Positions 45,424 through 54,749 of a stretch of 64,000 nucleotides of DNA are shown piece after piece; positions within the stretch are counted from its first letter, which is position 1; each line of letters starts with the position of its first letter. The notes under the pieces are model-generated. The model was not told the DNA's origin and did no database searches. It saw only the letters and a list, made by a program, of their open reading frames with translations. Made by a program: the position numbers and the translations under genes. The DNA lies in NCBI RefSeq assembly GCF_900114265.1, contig NZ_FPKV01000004.1, forward strand, positions 248,001 to 312,000. The letters run 5' to 3'. This stretch comes from Flaviramulus basaltis. Lineage in GTDB: Bacteria > Bacteroidota > Bacteroidia > Flavobacteriales > Flavobacteriaceae.

Positions 45424-45958
45424 TTTTTTTAAGTGTTAACAGTTCTTGTAATTTTACTTTACCTCGTGATAGTTGTGTGCGTGATGCGACTTCTGAAATA
45501 TCCAAAATTTCTGAAATCTCTTGGTGATCATAACCTTCAATTAAATAAAGCATCACAACATACTGGTACTTATCTGGTAATTTATTAATTGCATCTTTTA
45601 CATCTTCTAATGTAATTGCATCTTCTACTAACCATTTGTCGTCGTTAGGTGTATCAACTACTTTTAGGTGCACCTCATCTAATTCAACAAGTTGTTGCTT
45701 TTTAGATTTTAAAAAGTCGATACTTTTATTAACTACAATACGTTTTAACCATGCGCCAAAAGTAACCTCTGCTTTATATTGATGTAGTTTAGTGAAAGCC
45801 TTAATAAAAGCTTCCTGTACAACATCTTCGGCATCGGTAGCATCTTTCAAAAATCGCTTAGCAACAATATACATCCCGTCGCAGTACTGGTTGTATAACT
45901 GCAATTGTGCTTTACGATTGTTTTGTTTACATTGCTCAATAATGTCAACTTGAAACAT
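45407..45958 (-). CDS. RNA polymerase sigma factor, ECF type
   Basis: 183-residue ECF sigma factor: region 2 (YNQYCDGMYIVAKRFLKDAT, DAEDVVQEAFIKAFTKLHQY, VTFGAWLKRIVVNKSIDFLK) and region 4 (INKLPDKYQYVVMLYLIEGY, HQEISEILDISEVASRTQLS). A short linker between them is normal. It heads the operon with the membrane protein and the DUF4097-like protein. Promoter specificity is not predictable from the sequence. Confidence 0.92.
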   Translation of the reverse strand: MFQVDIIEQCKQNNRKAQLQLYNQYCDGMYIVAKRFLKDATDAEDVVQEAFIKAFTKLHQYKAEVTFGAWLKRIVVNKSIDFLKSKKQQLVELDEVHLKVVDTPNDDKWLVEDAITLEDVKDAINKLPDKYQYVVMLYLIEGYDHQEISEILDISEVASRTQLSRGKVKLQELLTLKKNGTRY

Positions 45959-46131
45959 ACTAATTCTACTTTTGGTTTAAGTTAGTTCGTTTAAAAGACG
46001 ATAAAAAAATTGTAGTGTTGCAAAAAAGATTATTTTTTTTGAGTTATATAACAAAGCTATAGAAATCTTCGTTTGTATTTCTTAAATTATTACTTTTTAA
46101 AGTATATTTACGCCTTATTAAATTGCTCTAT

Positions 46132-46686
46132 ATGAATACCTTTTTAAAACGTACCTTAATTACATTATCTGTTATAGCCTTAGGGTTATTTTTATATTCT
46201 GTTTTTGTTGAAAATATTTTCGAAAAGCGATTAAGTCCAAAGGACACCGTTAAATTTGAATTAAACGACTTAAAACTAAAAGTGTTTTACAACAGACCTT
46301 TTAAAAAGAATCGTGAAATATTTGGAGCACTAGTACCTTACAATCAAGTATGGCGAACAGGTGCAAATGAAGCTACAACTTTTGAAACTAATGAACCTTT
46401 AGAAGTAAATGGCATACCATTAGCTGAAGGAAAATATACGCTTTGGACAGTTCCTAGAGACTCTGTCTGGACCGTAATATTTAACTCAAAACAATATTCT
46501 TGGGGTGTAAATGCTGAAATGAAACCCATGTGGGATCCAAACTACGATGTTTTAAATATTGAAGTTCCCGTACATAAACTAGATAGTATAGTAGAACAAT
46601 TTACTATTTCTTTTGATAACTCTACGGACAATCTTTCTTTAACTTTGGCTTGGGATGATGTTAAAGTTTCTGTGCCTTTAAAATAA
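46132..46686 (+). CDS. DUF2911 secreted protein
   Basis: 184-residue envelope protein with one N-terminal hydrophobic segment (LKRTLITLSVIALGLFLYSV). The DUF2911 domain follows, with LKVFYNRPFKKNREIFG, VWRTGANEATTFETN and EGKYTLWTVPRDSVWTVIFN. The family has no known biochemical role. The frame can begin at TTG 46123, but ATG 46132 (MNTFLKRT) is the more likely start. It is divergent from the ECF sigma operon. Confidence 0.83.
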   Translation: MNTFLKRTLITLSVIALGLFLYSVFVENIFEKRLSPKDTVKFELNDLKLKVFYNRPFKKNREIFGALVPYNQVWRTGANEATTFETNEPLEVNGIPLAEGKYTLWTVPRDSVWTVIFNSKQYSWGVNAEMKPMWDPNYDVLNIEVPVHKLDSIVEQFTISFDNSTDNLSLTLAWDDVKVSVPLK

Positions 46687-46758
46687 GTCATTAATCACAG
46701 TATTAGCATAAAGTCTAATGAAAATAAAATTGTAAATTAGACAAACTTTCGTGCATTC

Positions 46759-47832
46759 GTGGCTAAAAAAAACAAATCAGCATTAGAAGAAAAAAAAGGG
46801 GTTTCTGTTTCAGAAATTACAAATTTATCTTCTATAAAATCTATTCAAGATAAGCGCAAAGCGGAAATTGATACTGATGCATTAACAACTTCTATTTTAA
46901 ACAAAGACATTACAGCCTTAAGTAGAGCGATTACACTTGTTGAAAGTAAAAACCCTAAACACACAGATAAAGCAAATACTGTTTTAAAAAAATGTTTACC
47001 ATATGCTAATAAATCAATCCGTATTGGTATTACTGGGGTACCTGGAGTTGGAAAAAGCACATTTATTGAGACTTTTGGTAAGCACTTAACTTCTTTAGGA
47101 AAACGAGTTGCTGTACTTGCCATTGATCCTACAAGTTCTATTACAAAAGGAAGTATTTTAGGTGATAAAACCAGAATGGAAGAATTAGTAAAAGACAATA
47201 ACGCTTTTATTAGACCATCTGCATCTGGAGATTCTTTAGGCGGCGTTGCTCGTAAAACTCGTGAAAGTATAATTTTATGCGAAGCTGCTGGATTTAACGT
47301 CATTATTATTGAAACTGTTGGTGTTGGACAAAGTGAAACCACTGTACATAGTATGGTCGATTTCTTTTTATTATTGAAATTAGCTGGTGCTGGTGATGAA
47401 TTACAAGGTATAAAACGCGGTATTATAGAAATGGCTGATGCTATTGCTATAAACAAAGCAGATGGTGACAACTTAAAACGTGCAAAGCTAGCAAAAGTAG
47501 AGTTTAATAGAGCACTTCACCTCTACCCAGAAAAATCATCGCAATGGCAACCTAAAGTAAGTGTTTGTAGTGCTTTACAAAATAAAGGCATTGATACTAT
47601 TTGGGAGATTATTTTAGACTATATTGATATAACTTCCAAAAATAATTACTTCAAGCAAAAGCGAAACGAGCAAAACAAATTTTGGCTTATTCAAACTATT
47701 GAAAATCAATTAAAATCAGATTTTTTTAATTCACCAAAAATCAAAAAAGAGTTCTCAAAACAATTAGAACTCATTAAAAATAATGAAACTACGCCTTTTG
47801 CTGCAGCAGATTATTTATTAAAATTAAATTGA
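46759..47832 (+). CDS. meaB: Methylmalonyl-CoA mutase-associated GTPase MeaB
   Basis: 357-residue G3E-type GTPase that protects and reloads adenosylcobalamin in methylmalonyl-CoA mutase. Walker A is GITGVPGVGKSTFIETF, followed by VAVLAIDPTSSITKGSILGD, RTRMEELVKD, DVIIIETVGVGQSE and NKADGDN. Start is GTG 46759. The mutase genes are not in this window. The gene ends just short of the convergent PAP2 gene. Confidence 0.93.
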   Translation: MAKKNKSALEEKKGVSVSEITNLSSIKSIQDKRKAEIDTDALTTSILNKDITALSRAITLVESKNPKHTDKANTVLKKCLPYANKSIRIGITGVPGVGKSTFIETFGKHLTSLGKRVAVLAIDPTSSITKGSILGDKTRMEELVKDNNAFIRPSASGDSLGGVARKTRESIILCEAAGFNVIIIETVGVGQSETTVHSMVDFFLLLKLAGAGDELQGIKRGIIEMADAIAINKADGDNLKRAKLAKVEFNRALHLYPEKSSQWQPKVSVCSALQNKGIDTIWEIILDYIDITSKNNYFKQKRNEQNKFWLIQTIENQLKSDFFNSPKIKKEFSKQLELIKNNETTPFAAADYLLKLN

Positions 47833-47838
47833 AAAAGA

Positions 47839-48414
47839 TTATTTTAATTGAAATCTACTTTGAATATACTTATCTAATCTATAAAATCCATAACCAGAAA
47901 CAGCCCCAAACAAAGCTCCTGAAAATACATCTAATGGGTAATGTACACCAATATAAATTCTACTATAACCCATAGCTGCAGCCCAAATAATCATTAAATA
48001 AATTAAATATTTATATTTTGATTTAAGTGTAAAACCTGTAAAAATGGCAACAGCCATTGAATTTGATGCATGACCAGAGAAGTAACCAAATTGTCCTCCA
48101 CAATAAGATTTTACAAGTCGCATAACACTAAAAATTTCGTCATCATGGCAAGGTCTTGGGCGTTTTACAAAAACGTTTTTAAATAAGTTTGAAACTTGAT
48201 CTGTAAACGAAATCATAAGTACAACCACCACCAATGTTAAGATAAACATTTTGGTATTTAACTTTTTGTACATTAAATAAACTAATATGGCATAAAATGG
48301 AATCCAGTTAAATTTAGTGGTATAAAACATCCAGAAACCATCCCAAGTTTCAGTTCCTAAACCATTTAAATAGATGAATAATTCTTTATCTAACTGTACT
48401 ATTTGATCTAACAT
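47839..48414 (-). CDS. PAP2-family membrane phosphatase
   Basis: 191-residue membrane phosphatase of the lipid-phosphate type. The three signature blocks are present: KRPRPCHDD, GYFSGHASNSMA and SRIYIGVHYPLDVFSGA, whose histidines are the nucleophile and acid/base. Five or six hydrophobic helices flank them. It probably acts on undecaprenyl pyrophosphate or phosphatidylglycerophosphate. Next gene upstream on the same strand is the small acidic protein, 10 bases away. Confidence 0.9.
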   Translation of the reverse strand: MLDQIVQLDKELFIYLNGLGTETWDGFWMFYTTKFNWIPFYAILVYLMYKKLNTKMFILTLVVVVLMISFTDQVSNLFKNVFVKRPRPCHDDEIFSVMRLVKSYCGGQFGYFSGHASNSMAVAIFTGFTLKSKYKYLIYLMIIWAAAMGYSRIYIGVHYPLDVFSGALFGAVSGYGFYRLDKYIQSRFQLK

Positions 48415-48424
48415 GTTTTATTGT

Positions 48425-48652
48425 TTATTCTTCATACTTTGCTATTTCAGCATCATAAAAGTCTGTTGCTTGTTTTATAGCATTCTCAGTTTCTATTTCA
48501 AGTTCTTTTTGGTCATCGTCATCAAAATCTTCAAACCATTCTACCTCATCATTTTCAAGGTTAATAATGAATCTTGGAAATTCAGTATGAATTACAAAAA
48601 TAGCATTTGGATAATCTGAGTTATCACCTAATATAAATTTTGGAAGTGTCAT
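48425..48652 (-). CDS. Small acidic conserved hypothetical protein
   Basis: 75 residues, rich in Asp and Glu (FEDFDDDDQKELEIETENAI), with an N-terminal strand-like part (FILGDNSDYPNAIFVIHTEF). No signal or membrane segment. It lies between PAP2 and MATE genes, all on the minus strand with gaps of about 6-10 bases, so an operon is likely. I recall similar short proteins in flavobacteria but know no function. Confidence 0.65.
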   Translation of the reverse strand: MTLPKFILGDNSDYPNAIFVIHTEFPRFIINLENDEVEWFEDFDDDDQKELEIETENAIKQATDFYDAEIAKYEE

Positions 48653-48658
48653 TTATAG

Positions 48659-50038
48659 TTATTTATTGTTTGACAAAATTAACTTTTTAGTTAGATAATT
48701 AAATCGAATATACAATAAAATAGCAGCAGTAGTTAATCCTCCTAATAAGCCTAACCAAATACCAAAACTACCATAAGCATCTTCTTTTCCTAAAAACCAG
48801 CTAATTGGAAACCCAATTAACCAATATGAAATAAAAGTAATTATAGTAGGTATTTTAACATCTTGCAATCCGCGAAGTGCACCTAAAACTAAAACTTGAA
48901 TACTATCGCTTATTTGAAAAATAGCTGCTGCAATTAATAATTTTGAAGCTATACTCACAACTTCAGTATTATCCATTAGATTTTTAGTATCATCAAAATC
49001 GACATAAATTTTTGGTAGTTGATTATGAAATAAGAAGAAAATTATAGCAAAACCAACAGCAAACATAATACCCATTAAAAATAGAGAGAATGCAATACGA
49101 CGTAATTCAAAATATGCTTTAAGCCCTTTTTGATTACCAACTCTTATCATGGAAGCAACACTTAAGCCCATGGCAATCATAAATGTCATGGACGATAAAT
49201 TTAATGCAATTTGATTAGCTGCTTGTGGATTTTTACCTAGCAACCCACTTAACCATATAGCCGAAGTAAAAATAGCTACTTCAAAAAACATTTGCATAGC
49301 ACTTGGCGCTCCTAAATTGATGATTTTTTTAATCATCAATTTATCCAAAACAAAGAATTTAATATGAGTTACAAAAGCTTTCGATTTTTCTTTTCCCTTA
49401 AGTAAAAACCATAAATACCAAACCATTATAATTCTTGATATTAGGGTTCCGTAAGCAGCTCCTACAATGCCCATTTCAGGAAAACCAAACTTTCCAAAAA
49501 TTAATAAATAGTTTAGAACGACATTAATAATATTTGCTAGAATAGTAGCATACATTGGATAGCGTGTCATAGACAAGCCATCGCTAAACTGTTTAAAACC
49601 TTGAAAAATAATTAGTGGAATTAAAGAAACTGCAACTAAATCTAAATAAGGAATGGCTAACTCAACAACCTCAACGGGCTGTTTCATTAAATACATTAAA
49701 GGTTTTGCGAAAAACACCATTAAAAAAAGGAGTACTCCTAAAATGGTACACAAAAATAAACCATGTTTAAAAAATGATTTTCCTTTAATAAAATCTTGTC
49801 CTGCATCTGCTTCTGCAATAAGTGGCGTTATAGCTGTAGAAAAACCAATACCTAAAGACATAGCTATAAACATGAAACTGTTACCTAAAGATACCGCAGC
49901 AAGTTCTGCAGTGCCTAATTGCCCTACCATGATATTATCAACAAAACTAACAAATGTATGCCCCAACATACCCAACATTACCGGAGCAGCAAGTTGCCAA
50001 TTGTATTTAAACTCTTTTGTATAATCCCTTAATTGCAT
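48659..50038 (-). CDS. MATE-family multidrug efflux transporter
   Basis: 459-residue, 12-helix cation/drug antiporter (NorM/DinF-like). Characteristic segments: LAAPVMLGMLGHTFVSFVDN, MVGQLGTAELAAVSLG, PLIIFQGFKQFSDGLSMTRY, ASMIRVGNQKGLKAYF and VLGALRGLQDVKIPT. Energy source (Na+ or H+) cannot be told. It probably heads the small-protein/PAP2 operon, and it has a -7 box close to its start; the twin palindromes lie further upstream, facing a candidate small RNA. Confidence 0.92.
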   Translation of the reverse strand: MQLRDYTKEFKYNWQLAAPVMLGMLGHTFVSFVDNIMVGQLGTAELAAVSLGNSFMFIAMSLGIGFSTAITPLIAEADAGQDFIKGKSFFKHGLFLCTILGVLLFLMVFFAKPLMYLMKQPVEVVELAIPYLDLVAVSLIPLIIFQGFKQFSDGLSMTRYPMYATILANIINVVLNYLLIFGKFGFPEMGIVGAAYGTLISRIIMVWYLWFLLKGKEKSKAFVTHIKFFVLDKLMIKKIINLGAPSAMQMFFEVAIFTSAIWLSGLLGKNPQAANQIALNLSSMTFMIAMGLSVASMIRVGNQKGLKAYFELRRIAFSLFLMGIMFAVGFAIIFFLFHNQLPKIYVDFDDTKNLMDNTEVVSIASKLLIAAAIFQISDSIQVLVLGALRGLQDVKIPTIITFISYWLIGFPISWFLGKEDAYGSFGIWLGLLGGLTTAAILLYIRFNYLTKKLILSNNK

Positions 50039-50042
50039 CTGG

Positions 50043-50050
50043 CAAAAGTA
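50043..50050 (-). promoter_or_regulatory. -7 box TACTTTTG for the MATE operon
   Basis: Exact TAnnTTTG match on the minus strand, four bases before the ATG at 50038. Confidence 0.5.
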
Positions 50051-50106
50051 ATCTTTAGCCTTTGTTTAGACCAATTTTATCATATTCTTTTCTTATTTTT
50101 TCAAAA

Positions 50107-50170
50107 TTAACAAATGTTAATAAATAGTTGAAAAACTTAACATTTGTTAAGTTGATTTTTCATACATTTG
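50107..50170 (+). promoter_or_regulatory. Twin palindromes and promoter of small-RNA unit 3
   Basis: Two operator-like palindromes, TTAACA-AA-TGTTAA (50107-50120) and CTTAACA-TT-TGTTAAG (50136-50151), with centres 30 bases apart, about three helical turns. The second contains the likely -33 TTG (50144-50146) for the perfect -7 box TACATTTG (50163-50170), so a protein bound there would block the polymerase. Confidence 0.5.
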
Positions 50171-50173
50171 AAT

Positions 50174-50304
50174 GGCTTTGAACAGCTCCTCTCTCTAATA
50201 ATATAATAGCATAGAAACCTTTAGCACTATTAATTTTAAAGGGATTAAAAACATGAGAGCTTAAAGTTTCGATATTTAAAAGGAGGAAAAATCTTCCTCC
50301 TTTT
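50174..50304 (+). ncRNA. Candidate small RNA 3
   Basis: Predicted transcript of about 130 bases ending in a strong terminator: 11-bp stem AAAAGGAGGAA/TTCCTCCTTTT (50278-50304). Near the 5' end is a possible eight-codon frame (ATG at 50172, MALNSSSL) and the pyrimidine tract CTCCTCTCTCT. No gene on this strand follows, so it is a free-standing RNA rather than a leader. Confidence 0.45.
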
Positions 50305-50347
50305 ATTTAAATAATATTCTCTTTATATTATAAATAATAGTTTACCA

Positions 50348-50827
50348 TTACTTATTTTTCTTTTTATATGTTTGCTTATTTTCAGAGATTGATTTTACAA
50401 TTGTTTGTCCTGTTATAATTTGTTTTTGATCTTTAATTTTTGACAATGAGTTTATGTATGCTTCGCTTACTAGGTTTTTAATATATTCTTTTGGAAATTG
50501 AGTCTTGTCTTTTACTAAAATATAGCGATACTGATTGTCTTTCCCTAATAGAATTTTGTCTGGATCTGAAAGTTCACTACCCCAATAAAAACCAAAGTGA
50601 ATATTGTTATTAATTCTATAAATGGCATTTGAACAAATAGTATAACCTAATTTATCTGTTGGACCTCACCAAAAAGCAACAGCATTATAGTTGTCATAAA
50701 TGAGCTCATAGCATCAGGGCATAATTCCCATGCAAAATCTCTCAACCACATAACTAAAACCTATTGTACTGTCTCCAAATGGCTTAAGAAATTTTAAAGA
50801 TCTTGTGTTTGTTCTTTGCTTATTATT
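50348..50827 (-). pseudogene. Frameshifted pseudogene resembling DUF1801-type proteins
   Basis: No single open frame, yet a continuous protein can be read by switching frames on the minus strand: SKEQTQDL, then KFLKPFGDSTI, then MWLRDFAWELCPDA, then YELIYDNYNAVAF and GPTDKLGYTICSNAIYRINN to GSELSDPDKILLGKDNQYRY and the TAA at 50348. The YELIYDNYNA and LPDPxGLLxGxGxxxR-like blocks match what I know of DUF1801-like proteins. At least three frame changes and one in-frame TGA (in AFW*GPT) interrupt it. Start is near 50827, where an ATG seems to have decayed (ATA ATA AGC AAA). Confidence 0.75.
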
Positions 50828-50890
50828 AAAAAGTATTAATCTTTTTTAATAACTATTAATTAAATAAAAAGAGATTTTTATAGTTCCTTA

Positions 50891-51832
50891 CTATAAGGAT
50901 ACTAAGTTTTGCTTAGCATCATTAAACTCTTGCATAATATCTTTTACAATTTGCTCAACAGATTTTACATCATGAATTAATCCTGCTATTTGACCAATCT
51001 CCAATTCACCTGCTTCCAAATCACCTTCGAACATCCCTTTTTTTGCTCTAGCTCTTCCTAAAAAAGTTTTTAGTTCTTCTATTGTTGGTGATGTTTTGTA
51101 AAGCTCTTGAACTTCATTATAAAACTTATTTTTAATTAGTCTAACTGGAGCTAATTCTTTTAAGGTAAGTTGAGTGTCTCCTTCTTTTACATTAATAACG
51201 ACTTGTTTGAAAGCAGCGTGTGCCGAACTTTCTTCACTAGCCACAAACCTACTCCCAACTTGTACAGCATCTGCACCAAGTATCATAGTTGCTAACATGG
51301 CACGACCTGTTGCTATTCCTCCTGCTGCAATTAATGGAATGTGTATTTGCTCTTTTACCATAGGAATAAGTGTTAAAGTAGTGGTTTCGTCACGTCCATT
51401 ATGGCCGCCAGCTTCAAAGCCTTCTGCAACAATAGCATCAACACCTGCATCTTGTGCTTTTAATGCAAACTTAACACTGCTTACTACATGTACCACAGTA
51501 ATACCTCGTGCTTTTAACCAAGACGTCCATGTTTTAGGATTCCCTGCAGAAGTAAATACAATCTTAACATCTTCTTCAACAATTATATCCATAATCTCTT
51601 CAATGTTTGGATACAACATTGGAACATTTACACCAAATGGTTTATCTGTTGCTTTTTTACATTTTTGAATATGCTCCCTTAATACATCAGGATACATAGA
51701 ACCTGCTCCTATTAACCCTAATATTCCAGAGTTACTGGCAGCAGATGCTAAACGCCAGCCACTATTCCAAACCATTCCTGCTTGAATAATTGGATACTTA
51801 ATATTGAATAAGTCTGTAATTCTATTTGGCAT
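50891..51832 (-). CDS. NAD(P)H-dependent flavin oxidoreductase (nitronate monooxygenase-like)
   Basis: 313-residue TIM-barrel flavoprotein: start PNRITDLFNIKYPIIQAGMV, the FMN-binding AGSMYPDVLREHIQK, catalytic-region EGFEAGGHNGRDETTT, IAAGGIATGRAMLATMILGA and QVGSRFVASEES. Relatives oxidise nitronates or act as enoyl-ACP reductase FabK; the active-site histidine region GGHNG fits either. It ends a run with the subtilase and mnmA on the minus strand, abutting the subtilase stop with no gap. Confidence 0.88.
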   Translation of the reverse strand: MPNRITDLFNIKYPIIQAGMVWNSGWRLASAASNSGILGLIGAGSMYPDVLREHIQKCKKATDKPFGVNVPMLYPNIEEIMDIIVEEDVKIVFTSAGNPKTWTSWLKARGITVVHVVSSVKFALKAQDAGVDAIVAEGFEAGGHNGRDETTTLTLIPMVKEQIHIPLIAAGGIATGRAMLATMILGADAVQVGSRFVASEESSAHAAFKQVVINVKEGDTQLTLKELAPVRLIKNKFYNEVQELYKTSPTIEELKTFLGRARAKKGMFEGDLEAGELEIGQIAGLIHDVKSVEQIVKDIMQEFNDAKQNLVSL

Positions 51833-53464
51833 TTAATCTTTTATTAGTTTTAAAGATATTGAACTATTTTCTGATTCTATTCTAGCAATATAAATTCCTT
51901 TTGATAATAAAGAAATATCCATGACATTATTATTTTTTGAAACTAAAAGTGTTTTTACTTGCTTACCAATAATGTTGTATAATGTCACTTTTACTTCACT
52001 TAAATTTAAAGGATATTTAAAATAAACCAATGATTTTGATGGATTTGGATAAAGTAAAAAACTAAAACCTTCTTCAACATCATTAATAGAAAGTGCTGTA
52101 TTTAGAGCAGCTTGAAAATCTGGAATCCCATAACCTAGTTGATAATCTGGTGTGCTAAATTGTGATGCAGATTCTCTTAGAAGTTGCATAATTTCTGCAT
52201 TGGTTTTATTAGGCAAAGCCTGCATTAAACAGGCTACTGCTCCAGCCATAATTGGTGAGCTAAACGAGGTGCCATTATTTTGTACAATAGTATTATTGGC
52301 ATTAATCATATAAGGTAATTGCCCTTGCGCTACAACATCTGGTTTTAGTGAAGGTTGTATGGCACTACCAACAGAACTAAATGACGCATAATTTCCTGAA
52401 GAATTTACAGCTCCTATAGAAAATACAAATTCAGAATCTGCTGGTGCTCCAACACCAGAAGCTCCAGAATTCCCAGCTGATGTAACTAATAATAACCCCT
52501 TTTGAAAAGCTATATTTGCTCCTTTTGTAATAAAAGCCGTATTACCGTCCATATTTGAAGCTGTGTAATTGTATCTTGAATTATCAAAATCTAAATATCC
52601 TAAAGAGGTATTAATAATGTCTACACCTAAACTATCTGCACGTTCTGCAGCCTCAACCCAATAGCTTTCTTCAACAGGGTTTTCACTACCATCATCTTCT
52701 GTTCTAAACAAATAATAGGAGGCATCTGGTGCTGTACCCACATAGTTATTTTGAATAAACCCTGCCATAGTACTTAAAACTTGTGTACCATGACTAATAT
52801 TAGCAGGCCTAGGATCGTAAGCATACACATCTGCAGTTCTATTTACAAAATCATAACCACCAAGCAAATTACCATTATCTCTTATGCGTTGAAAAGCTCC
52901 CATGGTATTTACATTAGTAAACGATGCATCAATTACTCCAATTGTGACGCCTTCACCAGTATAATCTGTAACATGCAAATCATCTAGATTAATCATATCT
53001 ATTTGATTTTGAGTATCACCATATGTAAAATCAACAAATGAATTTTCTAAATGAAATTTGCTTTTTACTTTATTTATTTTTGATGTTTTGCTTGAATTTA
53101 AGCTTTTATCGGCAAAATCAATATGATCTATAAAAGCTAAATCTGGATTAGTCAATAAGTTTTTAATATCAATTTCTGTCCCTCTAACATGAACCGCATT
53201 AAACCATTTAGATTTCGCTAAAACGCTAATGCCAGATTCATTCTTTAAAAGTGAAATATAGGATTCGTTGACAGGTACATCGCGAGCATCAATAGATACG
53301 CCATGCTTCGTTTTTCTATTTATCGCTTTTTGAGTTAGAATAGTTATTGGATTTGCAATAGAACTTGCAACATCCTCTTTATCTGTTAAATAAACCCATG
53401 CATCTTCTTGAGAAAAGGCACAAAACTGAAAAAATAATATACTAACGAAGATTAATTTTTTCAT
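51833..53464 (-). CDS. Subtilisin-like S8 protease with T9SS sorting domain
   Basis: 543-residue secreted serine protease. Signal peptide about 1-18 (FCAFSQE); an N-terminal propeptide-like region; then the catalytic triad D179 (GVIDASF), H225 (ISHGTQVLSTMAG) and S400 (NGTSFSSPIMAG), with oxyanion N332 in SAGNSGASG. The last ~75 residues (FLLYPNPSKSLVYFKYPL, VTLYNIIGKQVKTL, LSKGIYIARIESENSSISLK) form a type-A T9SS C-terminal domain, so it is exported by type IX secretion and attached or released at the surface. Next to mnmA (14 bases), possibly only by chance. Confidence 0.93.
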   Translation of the reverse strand: MKKLIFVSILFFQFCAFSQEDAWVYLTDKEDVASSIANPITILTQKAINRKTKHGVSIDARDVPVNESYISLLKNESGISVLAKSKWFNAVHVRGTEIDIKNLLTNPDLAFIDHIDFADKSLNSSKTSKINKVKSKFHLENSFVDFTYGDTQNQIDMINLDDLHVTDYTGEGVTIGVIDASFTNVNTMGAFQRIRDNGNLLGGYDFVNRTADVYAYDPRPANISHGTQVLSTMAGFIQNNYVGTAPDASYYLFRTEDDGSENPVEESYWVEAAERADSLGVDIINTSLGYLDFDNSRYNYTASNMDGNTAFITKGANIAFQKGLLLVTSAGNSGASGVGAPADSEFVFSIGAVNSSGNYASFSSVGSAIQPSLKPDVVAQGQLPYMINANNTIVQNNGTSFSSPIMAGAVACLMQALPNKTNAEIMQLLRESASQFSTPDYQLGYGIPDFQAALNTALSINDVEEGFSFLLYPNPSKSLVYFKYPLNLSEVKVTLYNIIGKQVKTLLVSKNNNVMDISLLSKGIYIARIESENSSISLKLIKD

Positions 53465-53478
53465 TTTTTATTGACAAG

Positions 53479-54666
53479 TTACGAAATAACTCCAGAACCA
53501 ATAAGTTCATCTTCCAAATACCAAGCTACAAATTGACCTTCGGTTATTGCGGATTGAAAATTTTCAAACTCTACATATAAACCACTATCTACTTTATAAA
53601 GTGTCGCATTTTCTAAAGCTTGTCTATAACGAATTCTAGCTTTTACCTGCATGGTTTCATCAATTTTTAAAGCTAAGTCTTCTCTAACCCAATGTAATTC
53701 TTCATTGGTAACAAATAACGCTTTTTTTAATAGCCCAGGATGTTCTTTACCTTGTCCTGTATAAATTACGTTTTCTTCTACATCTGTATCAATTACAAAT
53801 AGTGGTTCTATAGTTCCTCCTACAGCCAATCCTTTTCGTTGCCCTTTAGTAAAATAGTGTGCACCTTGATGTTTTCCTACTATTTTACCATAATCGACTT
53901 TATAGTCAATTTTTCTAGATAAGAATTTTAGTTTTTCTTCTTCCGAATCAAAATTTGTTTCAACCGTATTAAATACTTCTTGTTCTTTTGAAATTTCAAC
54001 TATAACACCTTCTTTTGGTTTTAACTGTTGTTGAAGAAAATCTGGTAATTTCACTTTACCTATAAAACAAAGTCCTTGAGAATCTTTTTTATCAGCAGTA
54101 ACTAAATCTAATTCTGTTGCAATTTCACGAACTTCTGGTTTGGTTAATTCACCAATTGGAAATAAAGATTTTGCTAATTGATCTTGAGATAATTGACATA
54201 AAAAATAAGATTGATCTTTATTACCATCTACACCAGCTAGTAACTGATAAGTTTCTTTACCAGCTTTTTGAATAACTCCTTTTCTGCAATAATGACCTGT
54301 TGCAACATAATCTGCTCCAAGTTCTAAAGCTATTTTCATAAAAACATCAAACTTGATTTCTCTATTACAAAGCACATCTGGGTTTGGTGTTCTACCTTTT
54401 TCATATTCATTAAACATGTAATCGACAATACGCTCTTTATATTGCTCACTTAAATCTACAGTTTGAAAAGGAATTCCAAGTTTCTCGGCAACTAACATCG
54501 CATCGTTACTATCATCTAACCAAGGACATTCGTTAGATATTGTTACAGTATCGTCATGCCAATTTTTCATAAACAAGCCTATAACCTCATACCCTTGCTG
54601 CTGCAATAAATAAGCTGCAACACTAGAATCAACACCTCCAGAAAGTCCAATAATTACTCGTTTCAT
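53479..54666 (-). CDS. mnmA: tRNA 2-thiouridylase MnmA
   Basis: Makes 2-thiouridine at wobble U34 of Lys, Glu and Gln tRNAs. The PP-loop is [15 protein letters not shown] at the N-terminus; the first catalytic cysteine is in [10 protein letters not shown] and the second in [19 protein letters not shown] and the C-terminal barrel are also present. 395 residues, normal length. The ATG at 54666 starts right at the PP-loop region. Confidence 0.95.
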   Translation of the reverse strand: MKRVIIGLSGGVDSSVAAYLLQQQGYEVIGLFMKNWHDDTVTISNECPWLDDSNDAMLVAEKLGIPFQTVDLSEQYKERIVDYMFNEYEKGRTPNPDVLCNREIKFDVFMKIALELGADYVATGHYCRKGVIQKAGKETYQLLAGVDGNKDQSYFLCQLSQDQLAKSLFPIGELTKPEVREIATELDLVTADKKDSQGLCFIGKVKLPDFLQQQLKPKEGVIVEISKEQEVFNTVETNFDSEEEKLKFLSRKIDYKVDYGKIVGKHQGAHYFTKGQRKGLAVGGTIEPLFVIDTDVEENVIYTGQGKEHPGLLKKALFVTNEELHWVREDLALKIDETMQVKARIRYRQALENATLYKVDSGLYVEFENFQSAITEGQFVAWYLEDELIGSGVIS

Positions 54667-54749
54667 TTATAAAAAATTAGTGTACAAAGATACATATAAT
54701 AATAAAATTTTCCTTTATAAAGGGCAAAATGTAATAAAGTCAAAATTAA

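Noticed and set aside
46845-47471. 208-codon open frame antisense to meaB
   Set aside because: Fully inside a conserved GTPase gene; composition is a mirror of meaB codons and no ribosome site is seen.
50348-50827. In-frame TGA codons read as an amino acid (recoding) in the DUF1801-like frame
   Set aside because: TGA is a normal stop elsewhere in the window, and several frame changes exist besides the TGA, so gene decay explains it better.
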